Assembly: GCA_023150945.1 (NCBI GenBank)
Contig: JAKLJX010000001.1
Coordinates: forward strand, 1 to 64,000
Direction: 5' to 3'
Origin: a bacterium
GTDB taxonomy: Bacteria > Zhuqueibacterota > Zhuqueibacteria > Zhuqueibacterales > Zhuqueibacteraceae
Length of the DNA stretch: 64,000 nt
Below are positions 8,403 to 18,500 of this stretch, one piece after another. Under the pieces are notes generated by a model. It was not told the origin of the DNA. It saw nothing but the letters and a program-made list of their open reading frames with translations, and made no database searches. The position numbers and the translations under genes were made by a program. The number at the start of each line of letters is the position of its first letter. Position 1 is the first letter of the stretch.

Positions 8403-9527
8403 ATGGCAAAATCCCTCGGCAGTAGGTGCGCGCATTCCGTCGCGCTGACTCTGGGGCTGGTGATGAGCTGGCTGGCCTGGCCCGCGGCGCAGGCGCAAGA
8501 CTTTGAATCCTTCACCGTGGTGGAAAGCCCGATTTTCTTTCTTTCGGATTTTGATATAGCCGGCGGTGGCAACCCTGCCGAGTTGTTTCAGTTAATCATC
8601 AGCAATCGTACTGAAACCGTCCGTCGCGCTCGGATCGAGATGACTTTTCGCCGCGACGGTAGTCTCACCCCAATCGTGCGAGCGTACACCGATCCCTTCG
8701 ACATGCAGCCCCATCGTGAACGGCGGTTTACATACCGCGATTTTCGCGGCACCGGCGAGAACGGCGACGTGACCATCGCGCGCTATGAGTACAACCCCAA
8801 CGCCATTGACAATATCATCGACAACGTGTTGCGCACCGGCCGGCTGCCGAACGGCCGCTACTTTCTCAGTGTGACCATCTCTGAAATGGGTAGCGCCGGG
8901 GACCCCACTGAGAAGTTTGAAGAAAGAGAGCTGTTCGTTTCCAGCCTGCCTTCACTGGATTTGGTGGCGCCGGGCATGCCTGCGGGTGAGCTGGAATGCC
9001 CGGTGGTTTTCACCAATCTGCCGCAGTTCAAATGGGATTCGGAAGCGGACGTGTTCGTGCTGACGGTGTGCGAGCTGCTGCCCACCAATTCCGGCCCGGA
9101 AGACGTCATGCAGAATCCCCCGCGTTTGCGGCTGCGGCTGCAGCGCAATCTTCATTTCTTCGGCTCCCCCACTTTGCAATATCCCTCAGAAGGCCTGCCT
9201 CTGCAGGAGGGCCGCACCTACTACTGGCAGGTCAATGCCCTCGTGCCCACTCAAACCGGCGAGCTCGAGCTGCCCGGCCAGATCTGGTGTTTTAGAATCA
9301 GCACGTTTGGCGGCAGTGAGAACGAACTGTTGCTGCAGCAACTGCTGGCGTTGCTGCAAAGCCTGGGTTTGCAAGACGTCAACCAGTTGTTCGAAGCCGG
9401 CGGCCCGCTGGAAGGTTACCTGCCCAGCGGCACGGTCATGTTGAACGGCAGGCGCATCGACTTGAACGAGCTGATTACCCAATTGCGCGCAAATGCCCGG
9501 CGCTTGAGCGGTTTTGTAGTGGAATAA
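8403..9527 (+). CDS. Secreted protein of unknown function, first gene of the FecR/CHASE2/CHAT cluster
   Basis: The 374-residue product has a signal peptide ending near AAQAQD (about residue 32). The N-terminal half is beta-rich (VVESPIFFLSDF, RRARIEMTFRRDG). The middle contains an Ig- or FN3-like segment with FKWDSEADVFVLTVCE and the phrase EGRTYYWQVNALV, typical of extracellular beta sandwiches that read out like 'how the construct is seen' domains in FCB bacteria. The C-terminal 80 residues are Leu- and Gln-rich helix. AGGAGATCAATCT provides a good ribosome-binding site. Its stop overlaps the start of the FecR gene (TAATG), so the two are cotranscribed and probably translationally coupled. 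I do not recognise a family. Confidence 0.75.
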   Translation: MAKSLGSRCAHSVALTLGLVMSWLAWPAAQAQDFESFTVVESPIFFLSDFDIAGGGNPAELFQLIISNRTETVRRARIEMTFRRDGSLTPIVRAYTDPFDMQPHRERRFTYRDFRGTGENGDVTIARYEYNPNAIDNIIDNVLRTGRLPNGRYFLSVTISEMGSAGDPTEKFEERELFVSSLPSLDLVAPGMPAGELECPVVFTNLPQFKWDSEADVFVLTVCELLPTNSGPEDVMQNPPRLRLRLQRNLHFFGSPTLQYPSEGLPLQEGRTYYWQVNALVPTQTGELELPGQIWCFRISTFGGSENELLLQQLLALLQSLGLQDVNQLFEAGGPLEGYLPSGTVMLNGRRIDLNELITQLRANARRLSGFVVE

Positions 9528-10231
9528 TGACCTCAACTACGGATCCAACCATGAAATTTTCTGCAGTTTTTGGCGCGTTGGCGATGCTGCTGGCGGGCAG
9601 CTTGGGCTTGGCTTTGGCGCAACCGGCCGCGGAGGTTGCGGTGGTGTTGAAGGCGAAGGGCAAAGTCGAGGTCCTGCGCGCGCAGAACCGGGCGGCGGAG
9701 AGCGCGCGGCAAGGCACGCGGCTGCACAGCGGCAACCAGTTGCGCACCGGCGAAGAGTCGCTGGCGGCGCTGGTGTTCACCGATGACAAATCCATTCTCA
9801 AAGTCCGCTCCAATTCCAAGGTGGCGATCAAAGGCGCGCGGGAGGACAACAGCGTGGTCAAGAGTATCGCGCTGGAATTCGGACAGCTTTGGGCCAAAGT
9901 GACCAAAAGCACGGCACCGTTTCGCATTCAGACGCCTTCGGGCGTGGCCGCGGTCAAGGGCACGAATTTCTATTGTCTCATGGATGAAAACGGCAAGATG
10001 ATCATCATCTGCCTGGAAGGCGCGGTCGAGCTGGCGAATGCGCTCGGCAAAGTGCTGGTGAATGCCGGTTACACCGGCACACTGCTGAAGAATCAAGCGC
10101 CGGCCGCGCGGCCTTCGCGGCCGGAGGAGATTCCGACCTGGGGCAATGATGACAGCACCGGCGGCAGCTTTGAGATCGAATTCGAAGATGCCAGCGGGCA
10201 GAAGAAGAAGCTGAAAGTCAATTACGAGTAG
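9527..10231 (+). CDS. FecR-domain periplasmic protein
   Basis: A 234-residue exported protein. After a signal peptide (clear hydrophobic stretch up to ALAQPAAE) comes a FecR-like beta domain: GTRLHSGNQLRTGEESLAALVF, then FRIQTPSGVAAVKGTNF and LEGAVELANALGKVLVNAG. In TonB systems FecR passes a signal across the inner membrane, but free-standing FecR domains such as this one, without a sigma factor nearby, are common next to CHASE2 and CHAT proteins. Translation may start at 9527, overlapping the upstream stop, or at the ATG at 9551, which gives a more standard signal peptide. Confidence 0.85.
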   Translation: MTSTTDPTMKFSAVFGALAMLLAGSLGLALAQPAAEVAVVLKAKGKVEVLRAQNRAAESARQGTRLHSGNQLRTGEESLAALVFTDDKSILKVRSNSKVAIKGAREDNSVVKSIALEFGQLWAKVTKSTAPFRIQTPSGVAAVKGTNFYCLMDENGKMIIICLEGAVELANALGKVLVNAGYTGTLLKNQAPAARPSRPEEIPTWGNDDSTGGSFEIEFEDASGQKKKLKVNYE

Positions 10232-10381
10232 ATTCGCTGGCTGTGCGGTTACCTTGTAGAGCATATGCACCGCCGCCATCATCTGGCAAGGACTTTGTGA
10301 TGATGCCGGCGGGGCACCCAATACCGCAGAGGATTCCTTCTGAAAGACATGGTGGAATCACTTACAAGTTTTCGAGGCAAC

Positions 10382-13057
10382 ATGAATTCTCATCTACGAG
10401 GGCTGGCAGTTTTGGTATTGGCGATGTGCGTGGGTGCAGGTTGGGCTTTCGCGAACGAAGAAGGCGCGGTGCCGGCCAGCCGGATGCCGGAGATCGATCA
10501 TATTCCCGTAACCGCGGCCACCGCCGGTCGCAGCGTGCGCCTCGAGGCGCAAATCAACGCCTTCGGCCGGTCGCTCATCTATGTGCGCATCTATTTCCGG
10601 CGGCCGGGTGAAAGCAATTTTCGCTTTGTGGACATGCGGCCCGGCGTCGAAGGTTATGTCGGCGAGATTCCGGCGCGCGCGGTGCAGCCGCCCGGCGTGC
10701 AGTATTTTCTCATCGCCTTGTTGAGCGACCAAAGCGTGATGAGCTTCCCGAGCCGCAATCCTTACGGCCAGCCGTTCGAGATCATCGTGAACGAGGCCGG
10801 CAGCCAGCCGGAAAGCGGGGCCCAGCCTCAACCACTGCGACCGGCCGTGCCGGCGCGCGAAGGTCCGGGCAAGCGGCCGGCCAAACCAGACACCGCTGCG
10901 ACGCCCGAGCGCATCTCGCCGCAGCTTCACGAGAAGTTGCGCCAAATGGAGGCGCTGCGCGCGGAGAACAGCGAGGACACGGCTTCCACTCCGGCAGCGG
11001 TGCTGAGCCTGGCCAATCCCATTCTCCCCTTGAGCCCCGAGCCGTTCAGCAAGATACCGGCCGAGGAGGGCGTTTTGATCCTGGCTTCCTTTGCGCCGGA
11101 GGCCAATATCGATTCCAGCAGCGTGCGGGTGAAGTGGAACGGCACGGAAATCACCGGCCGCGCGAATGTCTCGGCGCTGTTGGTGTCGTTTGATGCCGGT
11201 CGCCTCAAGGCCGGCACACATCGCGTGAGCATTGTCGCGAATGATGCTTCCGGCAGGCGCATTGGCCCGGTGAGCTGGCAGTTTGAGGTGGCCGGCAGGT
11301 CGCCGCTGGCCGAGTCTGGCGAGGAAGCCGGGCAGCGGCCGGTGAGCGGTGTCACCTTTGCCGAGCTGCGCCATGAGGAATTCAGCGGCATTACGCTCAA
11401 CAACAACAATCTGGGCGGCAATCTCAACGGCGCATATGGGCCGTTGCATTTCGAGGCTGCGGCCTACTTCACCTCTTTGGAAAGCCGCACGGTGCAACCG
11501 CGCAACCGGTTTGTGTTGAGCGCGGGCACGGGCTGGCTCAACTTCACGCTCGGCGATGCCACGCCCTATTTCAACGATCTGGTGCTCTATGGCCGGCGCG
11601 TGCGCGGCGTGCAAGCGGGTTTGCATACCGGCATTGTCAATGTGGAATTCGTCACCGGGCAGACCATGCGCGCGATCAGCCCGGTGCCGGGAGTGCTGGG
11701 CGGCACCTATCAGCAAACGCTCACCGCGATCCGGCCGAGCTTCGGCAGCCGGTCGTTTCAATTCGGCTTGACGTTGATGAAGGCGCGCGACGACACTTCT
11801 TCGATCATTGCCGTGCCCGCTACGACAGCGCCGCGTGACAATTTCGTGATCGGCGCGGATGTGCTGATGGCGTTCAGCCGGCGACGCATCGAATTGAAGG
11901 CGGCGGTGGCGCAATCGTTCGTCACCAAGGACACGCGCCTGCCCATCATCTCGCAGTCCTATGTCGACAGTGTCTACACCGACGGCAGCGTGGAGCTGCC
12001 CTTCGATCCCGCCGGTTTCAAAGACTGGCTGATTCTCAACGAGAGCACGACGCCGCTCGATCCGCGCGGCAAAACTGCGCTGGCCTACCAGCTCGGTTTG
12101 CGCCTCAACTATTTCAACCAGTATTTCACTCTCACGCTCAAGCAAATCGGTTCGGAGTACAATTCTTTCGGCCACACTTATCTGCGCAGTGACATCAGCG
12201 GCTTCAGTTTGTATGATCGCCTGCGGCTGCTGGGCAATCGCCTCAATCTCAACTTCGGCCTGGAGCGTTTTACCGATCATTACGACAACTTCGACGGCAA
12301 GCCGCAAACCGCGTTGAACGCCGTGCAATTCGGGTTCCTGCTCAATTGGAATCCCAATCTGCCGACGGTGAGCTTCAACCTGCGCAACTACAACCGCGAC
12401 AACGGCGTCGATTCAGTTTTTGCAGTTCAGGTTATTACTCTCAACGACACGACAGAGCGCGTGACGGATTTGCGGCAGAACAACCGCACGCGCGACTTCT
12501 CGCTCACGTTCAGCCACAATCTGCAGGCCTTCCGCTACCAGCACACCGTTTCGCTCAGCCTGACCAACTCCGATCGCATCGACCGCTGGGCCAATCAGCG
12601 GGTGGCAGGCTTCGGTGGCGGGGACGTCACTTCCGATTTGACCTCCATCACGGTGCGCACGAAATACCATTCACCGTTGATGACGACCTTCAACCTGGCG
12701 TTCAACGACAACAACGTCGGCGGCAGGCAAAACCAGTTCAACTTCACCATGTTCAGCGGGCGGGCGGACTATGAGTTCCCGCGGCAACAGCTCCGCACCT
12801 TCGTGGCGCTGCGCCGCGTGAGCGCTTCCGGGCAGAACGGCATTACCGGCGCGCCGGTGGTCAACCTGATCAAGTACACGCAGACCGGGCTGCAACTCGG
12901 CGGCTCGCTGCTGCTGCGGCAGCGGCACGAAGTGGTGGTGGATCTGGCTTTGATCAAATACAGCGACAAAGGGGGGCTGCAAACCGCGTCCGGCTTCACG
13001 CCGCGCTCGCCCTTCACCAACAGCGTGGTGCGGGCCCACTATGAATTTCGCTTCTGA
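10382..13057 (+). CDS. Large outer-membrane beta-barrel protein
   Basis: About 891 residues. A signal peptide ends near residue 27 (GWAFANEE). The N-terminal 150 residues form an Ig-like module (VRLEAQINAFG, VRIYFRRPGES, PGVQYFLIALLSD), followed by a Pro-rich linker, a second Ig-like module (SSSVRVKWNGTEITG) and then about 550 residues of alternating hydrophobic strands. The chain ends in VRAHYEFRF, with the terminal phenylalanine used by the BAM machinery, which supports a beta barrel. The start at 10382 has GAGG five bases upstream; an ATG at 10349 is possible. The adenylate cyclase gene follows 11 bases later, implying cotranscription. Confidence 0.75.
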   Translation: MNSHLRGLAVLVLAMCVGAGWAFANEEGAVPASRMPEIDHIPVTAATAGRSVRLEAQINAFGRSLIYVRIYFRRPGESNFRFVDMRPGVEGYVGEIPARAVQPPGVQYFLIALLSDQSVMSFPSRNPYGQPFEIIVNEAGSQPESGAQPQPLRPAVPAREGPGKRPAKPDTAATPERISPQLHEKLRQMEALRAENSEDTASTPAAVLSLANPILPLSPEPFSKIPAEEGVLILASFAPEANIDSSSVRVKWNGTEITGRANVSALLVSFDAGRLKAGTHRVSIVANDASGRRIGPVSWQFEVAGRSPLAESGEEAGQRPVSGVTFAELRHEEFSGITLNNNNLGGNLNGAYGPLHFEAAAYFTSLESRTVQPRNRFVLSAGTGWLNFTLGDATPYFNDLVLYGRRVRGVQAGLHTGIVNVEFVTGQTMRAISPVPGVLGGTYQQTLTAIRPSFGSRSFQFGLTLMKARDDTSSIIAVPATTAPRDNFVIGADVLMAFSRRRIELKAAVAQSFVTKDTRLPIISQSYVDSVYTDGSVELPFDPAGFKDWLILNESTTPLDPRGKTALAYQLGLRLNYFNQYFTLTLKQIGSEYNSFGHTYLRSDISGFSLYDRLRLLGNRLNLNFGLERFTDHYDNFDGKPQTALNAVQFGFLLNWNPNLPTVSFNLRNYNRDNGVDSVFAVQVITLNDTTERVTDLRQNNRTRDFSLTFSHNLQAFRYQHTVSLSLTNSDRIDRWANQRVAGFGGGDVTSDLTSITVRTKYHSPLMTTFNLAFNDNNVGGRQNQFNFTMFSGRADYEFPRQQLRTFVALRRVSASGQNGITGAPVVNLIKYTQTGLQLGGSLLLRQRHEVVVDLALIKYSDKGGLQTASGFTPRSPFTNSVVRAHYEFRF

Positions 13058-13068
13058 GGCGGATTGAC

Positions 13069-15162
13069 GTGAATCTGTCGCAGGCGCTCGCCAACAAATG
13101 GATTTTGGGCAGCGCGATCAGTCTCTTCTCCATCCTGCTGGCCTTCGTGCTGAGCTTCACCACCGCCTTCGAGAATCTCGAGCTCAAATCCTACGACCTT
13201 CGCTTTGCCCTGCGCGGACCGCAGGGCGTCGACTCGCTCGGCGTGGTCATTGTCGATATCGACGACCAGTCCTTTTTCGATTTGCCCAGCCGCTGGCCGT
13301 TTCCGCGGACGTACTATGCCAGGCTGATCGACAACCTCACGCGCGCCGGCGCCCGGCTGATCTTGTTCGACATCATTTTCTCCGAGCCTACGGCCAGCAA
13401 TCCCGCGGAAGATCTGGCGCTGGCTGCTGCGGCGGCCCGCTCCCGGCGGGTGGTGTTTGCGGGCAAAAAGGCGTTTGAGCTGGCCTCGGGCGGCACGCTC
13501 AACACCTATCTGATCAAACCCATCAAGCCGTTGTTGCAGAGCGGCAGCCCCTGGGGCATCGTGAACATCGATGAAGATCTCGATGGCTTCGTGCGCCGCT
13601 ATTTGCTGTTCGAAGAATGGGAAGGCAGTCGCCATCTGCCGCTGGCGATGATGGCCCATCGCCAGCTCAAAGGCGCGCCACAGGATCCGGTGGATGCCGC
13701 CAACGGCCTGCCGCAGCACGATGACAATACCTTTCTCATCAATTTTCGCGGCCCGGCGCGCACTTTTCCCACGTACTCGTTTGCGAGCGTGCTCGATGAT
13801 CGCGACTTTCAGCTCGTCGAAGCCGAACTCGATACCAACTATTTCGAGACCGTTTATCTGCCCAACCGCGTCTTCGCAAACAAGGTGGTTTTTGTCGGCG
13901 CTTCCGCGGAAGAATTGCAGGATGTCAAGTTCACGCCGTTCTATGGCGCCGGTGAATCCAGGCACAAGCTGCCGGGCGTGGAAGTGCATGCCAATGCCCT
14001 GGCCACGCTGTTGCTGGGGGATGCCGTGCAGCGCACGCCGTTTTGGATTGAGTGGTTGGTGCTGCTGGCAACCGGCTTCGGCACCATGACGCTGGTACTG
14101 ACCAGCCGCACGTTCACCGGCATGCTGGCGACCGGTCTGGCCATGTTGCTGGTTTTGATCGCCGGGTTGCTCTGTTTCATCAAGTTTCTCGTCTGGCTGC
14201 CGGTGGTGGCGCCCGGCCTGGCCATCGTGCTGAGCTATGTCGGCAACAATGCCCAGCTCATCATCACCGAACGCCGCGAGCGCTGGCGTACGAAGCGGGT
14301 GTTTCAGCAGTATGTTTCCGAAAGCATCGTCAACAGCATTCTGGCCTCGGGCGCGATGCCGAAATTCGGCGGTGAGAAACGTGAGCTGACGGTGTTGTTC
14401 AGCGACATTCGCGGCTTCACCACCTATTGCGAAAAGCACGCGCCGGAAACCGTGGTGCAGCATCTCAATGAATATCTCACCGAGATGACGGAGATCATCA
14501 AGCAGCAGCAGGGCACGCTGGACAAGTACGTCGGCGATGAAATCATGGCGGTGTATGGCGCGCCCTACGCTTATCCCAATCATGCCGAGAAGGCCTGTGA
14601 AACCGCGGTCGCGATGATCGACCGGCTGCGCGAGATGCAGAAACGCTGGTCGGCGAACGCGCAGGATTACTTTCAGATCGGCATCGGCATCAACACCGGC
14701 CACATGATCGTGGGGAATTTGGGCTCGCAGCAGTTGTTCGATTACACCGTGATCGGCGATGAAGTCAATCTGGGCGCACGGTTGGAGGGCGCCAACAAGG
14801 AGTACTGGACCTCGATCATCATTTCCGAATCGACCTACACCCAGGCCAAAGCTCGCGCCCGTGTGCGCGAGCTCGATCTCGTGCGGGTGAAAGGCAAGAA
14901 GCGGCCGGTGAAAATCTACGAGCTGCGCAGCATGGAGCCGCTGCCGCAAATCGAAGAAGACTTGATCATTCAGGTCTATTCGCAAGGGCTGGCGCTGTAC
15001 CGGCAGGCAGATTGGGTGGGGGCGCTGCAGCAGTTCAAGCGCGTGCTGCGCTATTTTCCCTCGGATGGACCTTCGCGGGTTTACGTCACGCGCTGTTTCA
15101 ATTTTATCGAAACACCGCCGCCGCCGAACTGGGACGGCGTTTATGAATTCAAATCCAAGTAA
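13069..15162 (+). CDS. CHASE2-domain adenylate/guanylate cyclase
   Basis: A 697-residue membrane class III nucleotide cyclase. It has one N-terminal membrane segment, a periplasmic CHASE2 sensor domain (about residues 35-325, with VVIVDIDDQSFFDL), two or three further membrane helices (about 325-400) and a cytoplasmic cyclase domain. Metal-binding aspartates are in LFSDIRGFT (about 446) and YVGDEIMAVYG (about 489); the Lys in LDKYVGD fits ATP preference; NLGARLEG supplies the transition-state Asn and Arg. A short helical tail (about 630-697) resembles a single TPR. The GTG start has GAGG upstream. Given the gene order, it probably converts an envelope signal into cAMP. Confidence 0.93.
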   Translation: MNLSQALANKWILGSAISLFSILLAFVLSFTTAFENLELKSYDLRFALRGPQGVDSLGVVIVDIDDQSFFDLPSRWPFPRTYYARLIDNLTRAGARLILFDIIFSEPTASNPAEDLALAAAAARSRRVVFAGKKAFELASGGTLNTYLIKPIKPLLQSGSPWGIVNIDEDLDGFVRRYLLFEEWEGSRHLPLAMMAHRQLKGAPQDPVDAANGLPQHDDNTFLINFRGPARTFPTYSFASVLDDRDFQLVEAELDTNYFETVYLPNRVFANKVVFVGASAEELQDVKFTPFYGAGESRHKLPGVEVHANALATLLLGDAVQRTPFWIEWLVLLATGFGTMTLVLTSRTFTGMLATGLAMLLVLIAGLLCFIKFLVWLPVVAPGLAIVLSYVGNNAQLIITERRERWRTKRVFQQYVSESIVNSILASGAMPKFGGEKRELTVLFSDIRGFTTYCEKHAPETVVQHLNEYLTEMTEIIKQQQGTLDKYVGDEIMAVYGAPYAYPNHAEKACETAVAMIDRLREMQKRWSANAQDYFQIGIGINTGHMIVGNLGSQQLFDYTVIGDEVNLGARLEGANKEYWTSIIISESTYTQAKARARVRELDLVRVKGKKRPVKIYELRSMEPLPQIEEDLIIQVYSQGLALYRQADWVGALQQFKRVLRYFPSDGPSRVYVTRCFNFIETPPPPNWDGVYEFKSK

Positions 15163-15515
15163 AGGCCGGTCACCCGCGGCTGGCTTGAATCTTGCAATTG
15201 ACTTGAGCCACCTCCACACGGCGCGAATGTTGAATGCACCTGTCGCCTCCCGAACCGCAAGAGGCAACGCGAAGAAGGCTCCGGCGCCTGTTAAGCTGAG
15301 CAAATGCAATCGCACCATCGCCTGCCGCGCCGCCAATGCCGGGCGGCGGGCATGCGGCAGGGCTGCAGCACCTCCTCCCGCCCTCAGCCGGCAAGGCTGG
15401 TGCTGTGGCCGGGCCTGCGGCGTTGCAAGGCACTGTTTCACCGCAAAACAAGCGGTCTTATTCCCACTCGAGAAGTGATCGCATGAGCCAACAAACCTGC
15501 GCGAGGATCCGCACC
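15163..15515. other. Spacer before the TPR-CHAT gene
   Basis: About 350 bases without a convincing gene. It is GC-rich and no terminator is seen, so the TPR-CHAT gene could be read from the cyclase transcript or from its own promoter here. Confidence 0.5.
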
Positions 15516-18500
15516 ATGAACCCTTGGACTCGCATGACCGCCACGCTCACCGCGCTGTTGCTGCTGGCTGCCGTTGGTTTGCTGTTTGGGCAGGAAACGC
15601 CGGAACCCGCCGCGCCGGACTCGGGCAAACAAGAACAGCTCTCCGGCCAGGATTTCATGGACGGCTTCATGGCCGCCGTGCGCAGCGGCAATCAGGCACA
15701 GGCGGAGCTGCTGGTCAAACGCTTTCCCTTTCATGCCGGCGTGCTGGCCAGCTATCTCTACAATCAGGGGGCCAAAGCCTACAAAGCCAGTGATCCCGAA
15801 AAAGCGCTCGACGCGCTGGAAAGCGGCGTTTACCTGTTCCGCCTGCAAAAAAATACCGACGGTGAGCGGGAAACTCTGCTGTTGATCGCCGACGTGTACG
15901 AAGGCATGGGCGACTACAAACTCGCGCTGGCGAATTTGCAGGATGTGCTGGCGCTGCAGCGCGCCGCCAACGACAACAGCGGGGAAGTGGGCATCCTCAA
16001 TCGCATGGCCGCGATCTATCGCGAGGCCGGCAATCGCGAACAGGCGTTTCGCTATCTGCTGCAGGCGCAGGCCATCGTCAAACAAGCGGGCAATGATTCG
16101 CTGCGCGCCAGCGTGTTGAACAATTTCGGGCAAATCCACATGGACTTGGGCGCTTACAGCAAGGCGCTGTCTGCCTATGAAGAGGCGCTGCAGCTCGCGC
16201 GCGCCAGTTTCGACAAGTCCAGTGAAGGCTGGATTCTCAAAAACATCGGCCGTGTTTATCAGGAAAGCCGTGATTTCCGCCGCGCCGAAGAATACTATTT
16301 GAAAGCGCTGGCCACGCTGGAAGAGGCCCGCAATCAGCCGGCCATGGGCCGGGTGTTGAATCAACTCGGGGAAGTGCATCAACTCACCGGTAATGATGCC
16401 ACGGCGCTGTCTTATTTTCATGACGCGCTCAACGCCATGATGGCCGCTGGAGATGAGAACGGCAAGGGCACCACGTTCATGCATCTCGGCGATTTCTACC
16501 GCAGCCGCGGCAATTTCAACGACGCGCTGCTCTCCTACGAAACCGCGCTCACGCTCAAGCGCAAGACGCGGGATCAAGCCGGCCAGGCTGCCGTTTGGCA
16601 CCGGTTGGGCGAGCTGTACAGCGATCGCCAGGATTTTCAGCAGGCGCTGCCCGCCTTCGAAACCGCCATCAATTTGCGCAAGAAGATTCACGATCGCGCC
16701 GGCGAAGGCGTGACGCTCAACCGCTTGGGCGAGATGCACTGCCGCCTGTCGCAATTCAAGCAGGCATTGGCTCGTTTTCGCGAAGCCCTGGCGGCCACGC
16801 TCGAAGGCGGCGACACGCGCCAGGTGAAGGCCGTTTCGCAAAACGCGGGCGCCGTGTTTGCCAGCAATGGCTACTACGAAAAGGCGATCGGGCATTTCCA
16901 GCGGGCGCTGGAGATTTGCCGCGCCAGCGAAGATTCGCTCGGCCAGGGCACCGTCCTGCATCAAATGGCCGAGACCTGCCGCAGCGCGGGCGATTTCAAT
17001 CGTGCGCACGCCCATGATCTCGAGGCCCTGCGCCTGCTCAAGGCCCTGCCCGCCAATGATGCCGCGGTGCAGGCGCTAGTGGGTGAGATTCACCGCCAGA
17101 CAGGCGATTGGGCCAGCGCGCTCAGACAATTCGAGTACGTGCTCAAGCTGCACCGCGCCGCAGCGGACACGGTGCTGACCAGCAAAACCCTCAATCAGCT
17201 CGGTATGACCTACCGCCGCGCCGGCGATTATCAGACGGCGCGCGCCAAGCATCAGGAAGCGCTGGCGCTCGCGCAACAAATCGGCGACCGGCCGTTGCAG
17301 GTGGTGACGCGGAATTCGCTGGGTGAAATCTACCGATCCGGCCGCAACCATGAAGAGGCGCTGGCGCAGCATCAGGCCGCGCTGAAGATCGCGCAGGAGC
17401 TGGGAGACAAGGCGGCTGCCGCCAAAACGCTGGCGCTGCTGGGTGAGACGCAGGGCCTGGCCGGCAATGCCGTCGAGGGCATGAAACGATTGCAGGAGGC
17501 CATGGCGCTGGCCGGCGACCTCGGCGACAAGGCCACGGAAGCGCGCACGATCGTGAGTCTGGGCGAAAGCCACGGCCGCCAGGGCCAGAACCGCAAGGCG
17601 TTGGAATACTATCGCAGCGCCATTCGCCTCTATCAAAGCATGGGGGACAAGGCGGGCGAATGCGTGGTGCTCACCCGCATCGGCGAGTTGTATGCCGCCA
17701 CGCAAGATTATCAAAACGCCTTGAAGTATTTCAACTACGTGCTCAACAACCGGCGCCAGGCCGGCGACAAATTGCAGGAGGGGCTGGCGCTCAAGCACAT
17801 CGGCAGTGTGCATCTCGCCACGCGCGATTACGCCACCGCCCTGGCGCGCTATCAAGAGGCACTGAAGCTGCTCGGCAAGAGCGGCGAGCTGAGCGACCTC
17901 ATTACCCTGTTCAGCGGGCTGGCGGAGATCTACACCCAGCTCGGCAATCAGATGCAGGCGGATTTCTACAAAGAAGAATTGCACAAGGCCTATCAGGATT
18001 TGGGCGACAAAACCGGACAAACCGGCTCGACCGAAGACTTGAGTCACTGGCAGATCCGCTTCAGCACGTATCAGGAAGCCAGGCAGCACTATGAAAAAAC
18101 CATGGCACTGCATCGCCAGGCGGGCAGCCGCGCCGGCGAGATTCAGGCGCTCAATGAAATCGGCGAGATCGCGCGGCGCGCCGGCAAAATTCAGGAGGCG
18201 CTCGCTCACTTTCAAACCGCTTTACGCCGCATGGCGGAATTGCAGGAGGAGAGCCGCAAAGCAACCGTGCTGAGCAACCTGGGCATGGTTTATCTGGCGC
18301 TCAATCAACGCGCGCAGGCCGAATCTTCGCTGCAGGAAGCGCTGCGGCTGCAACAGCAAGCGGGCCAGGCCTCCGCAGCCGCGTTGACACTCAGCCGCTT
18401 GGGCGCGCTGCAGACGGCACTGGGCCGGTATCAACAAGCAGGCGCTTATTTTCAAACCGCGGCGGAGATCTATCAGGAAGTGAACGACCCCGCGACTGAG

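Noticed and set aside
13039-15441. An 800-codon open frame on the minus strand across the adenylate cyclase gene
   Set aside because: It is a shadow of the high-GC coding frame; its translation is rich in Arg, His and Gln with no known motif, while the plus strand has a complete CHASE2-cyclase.
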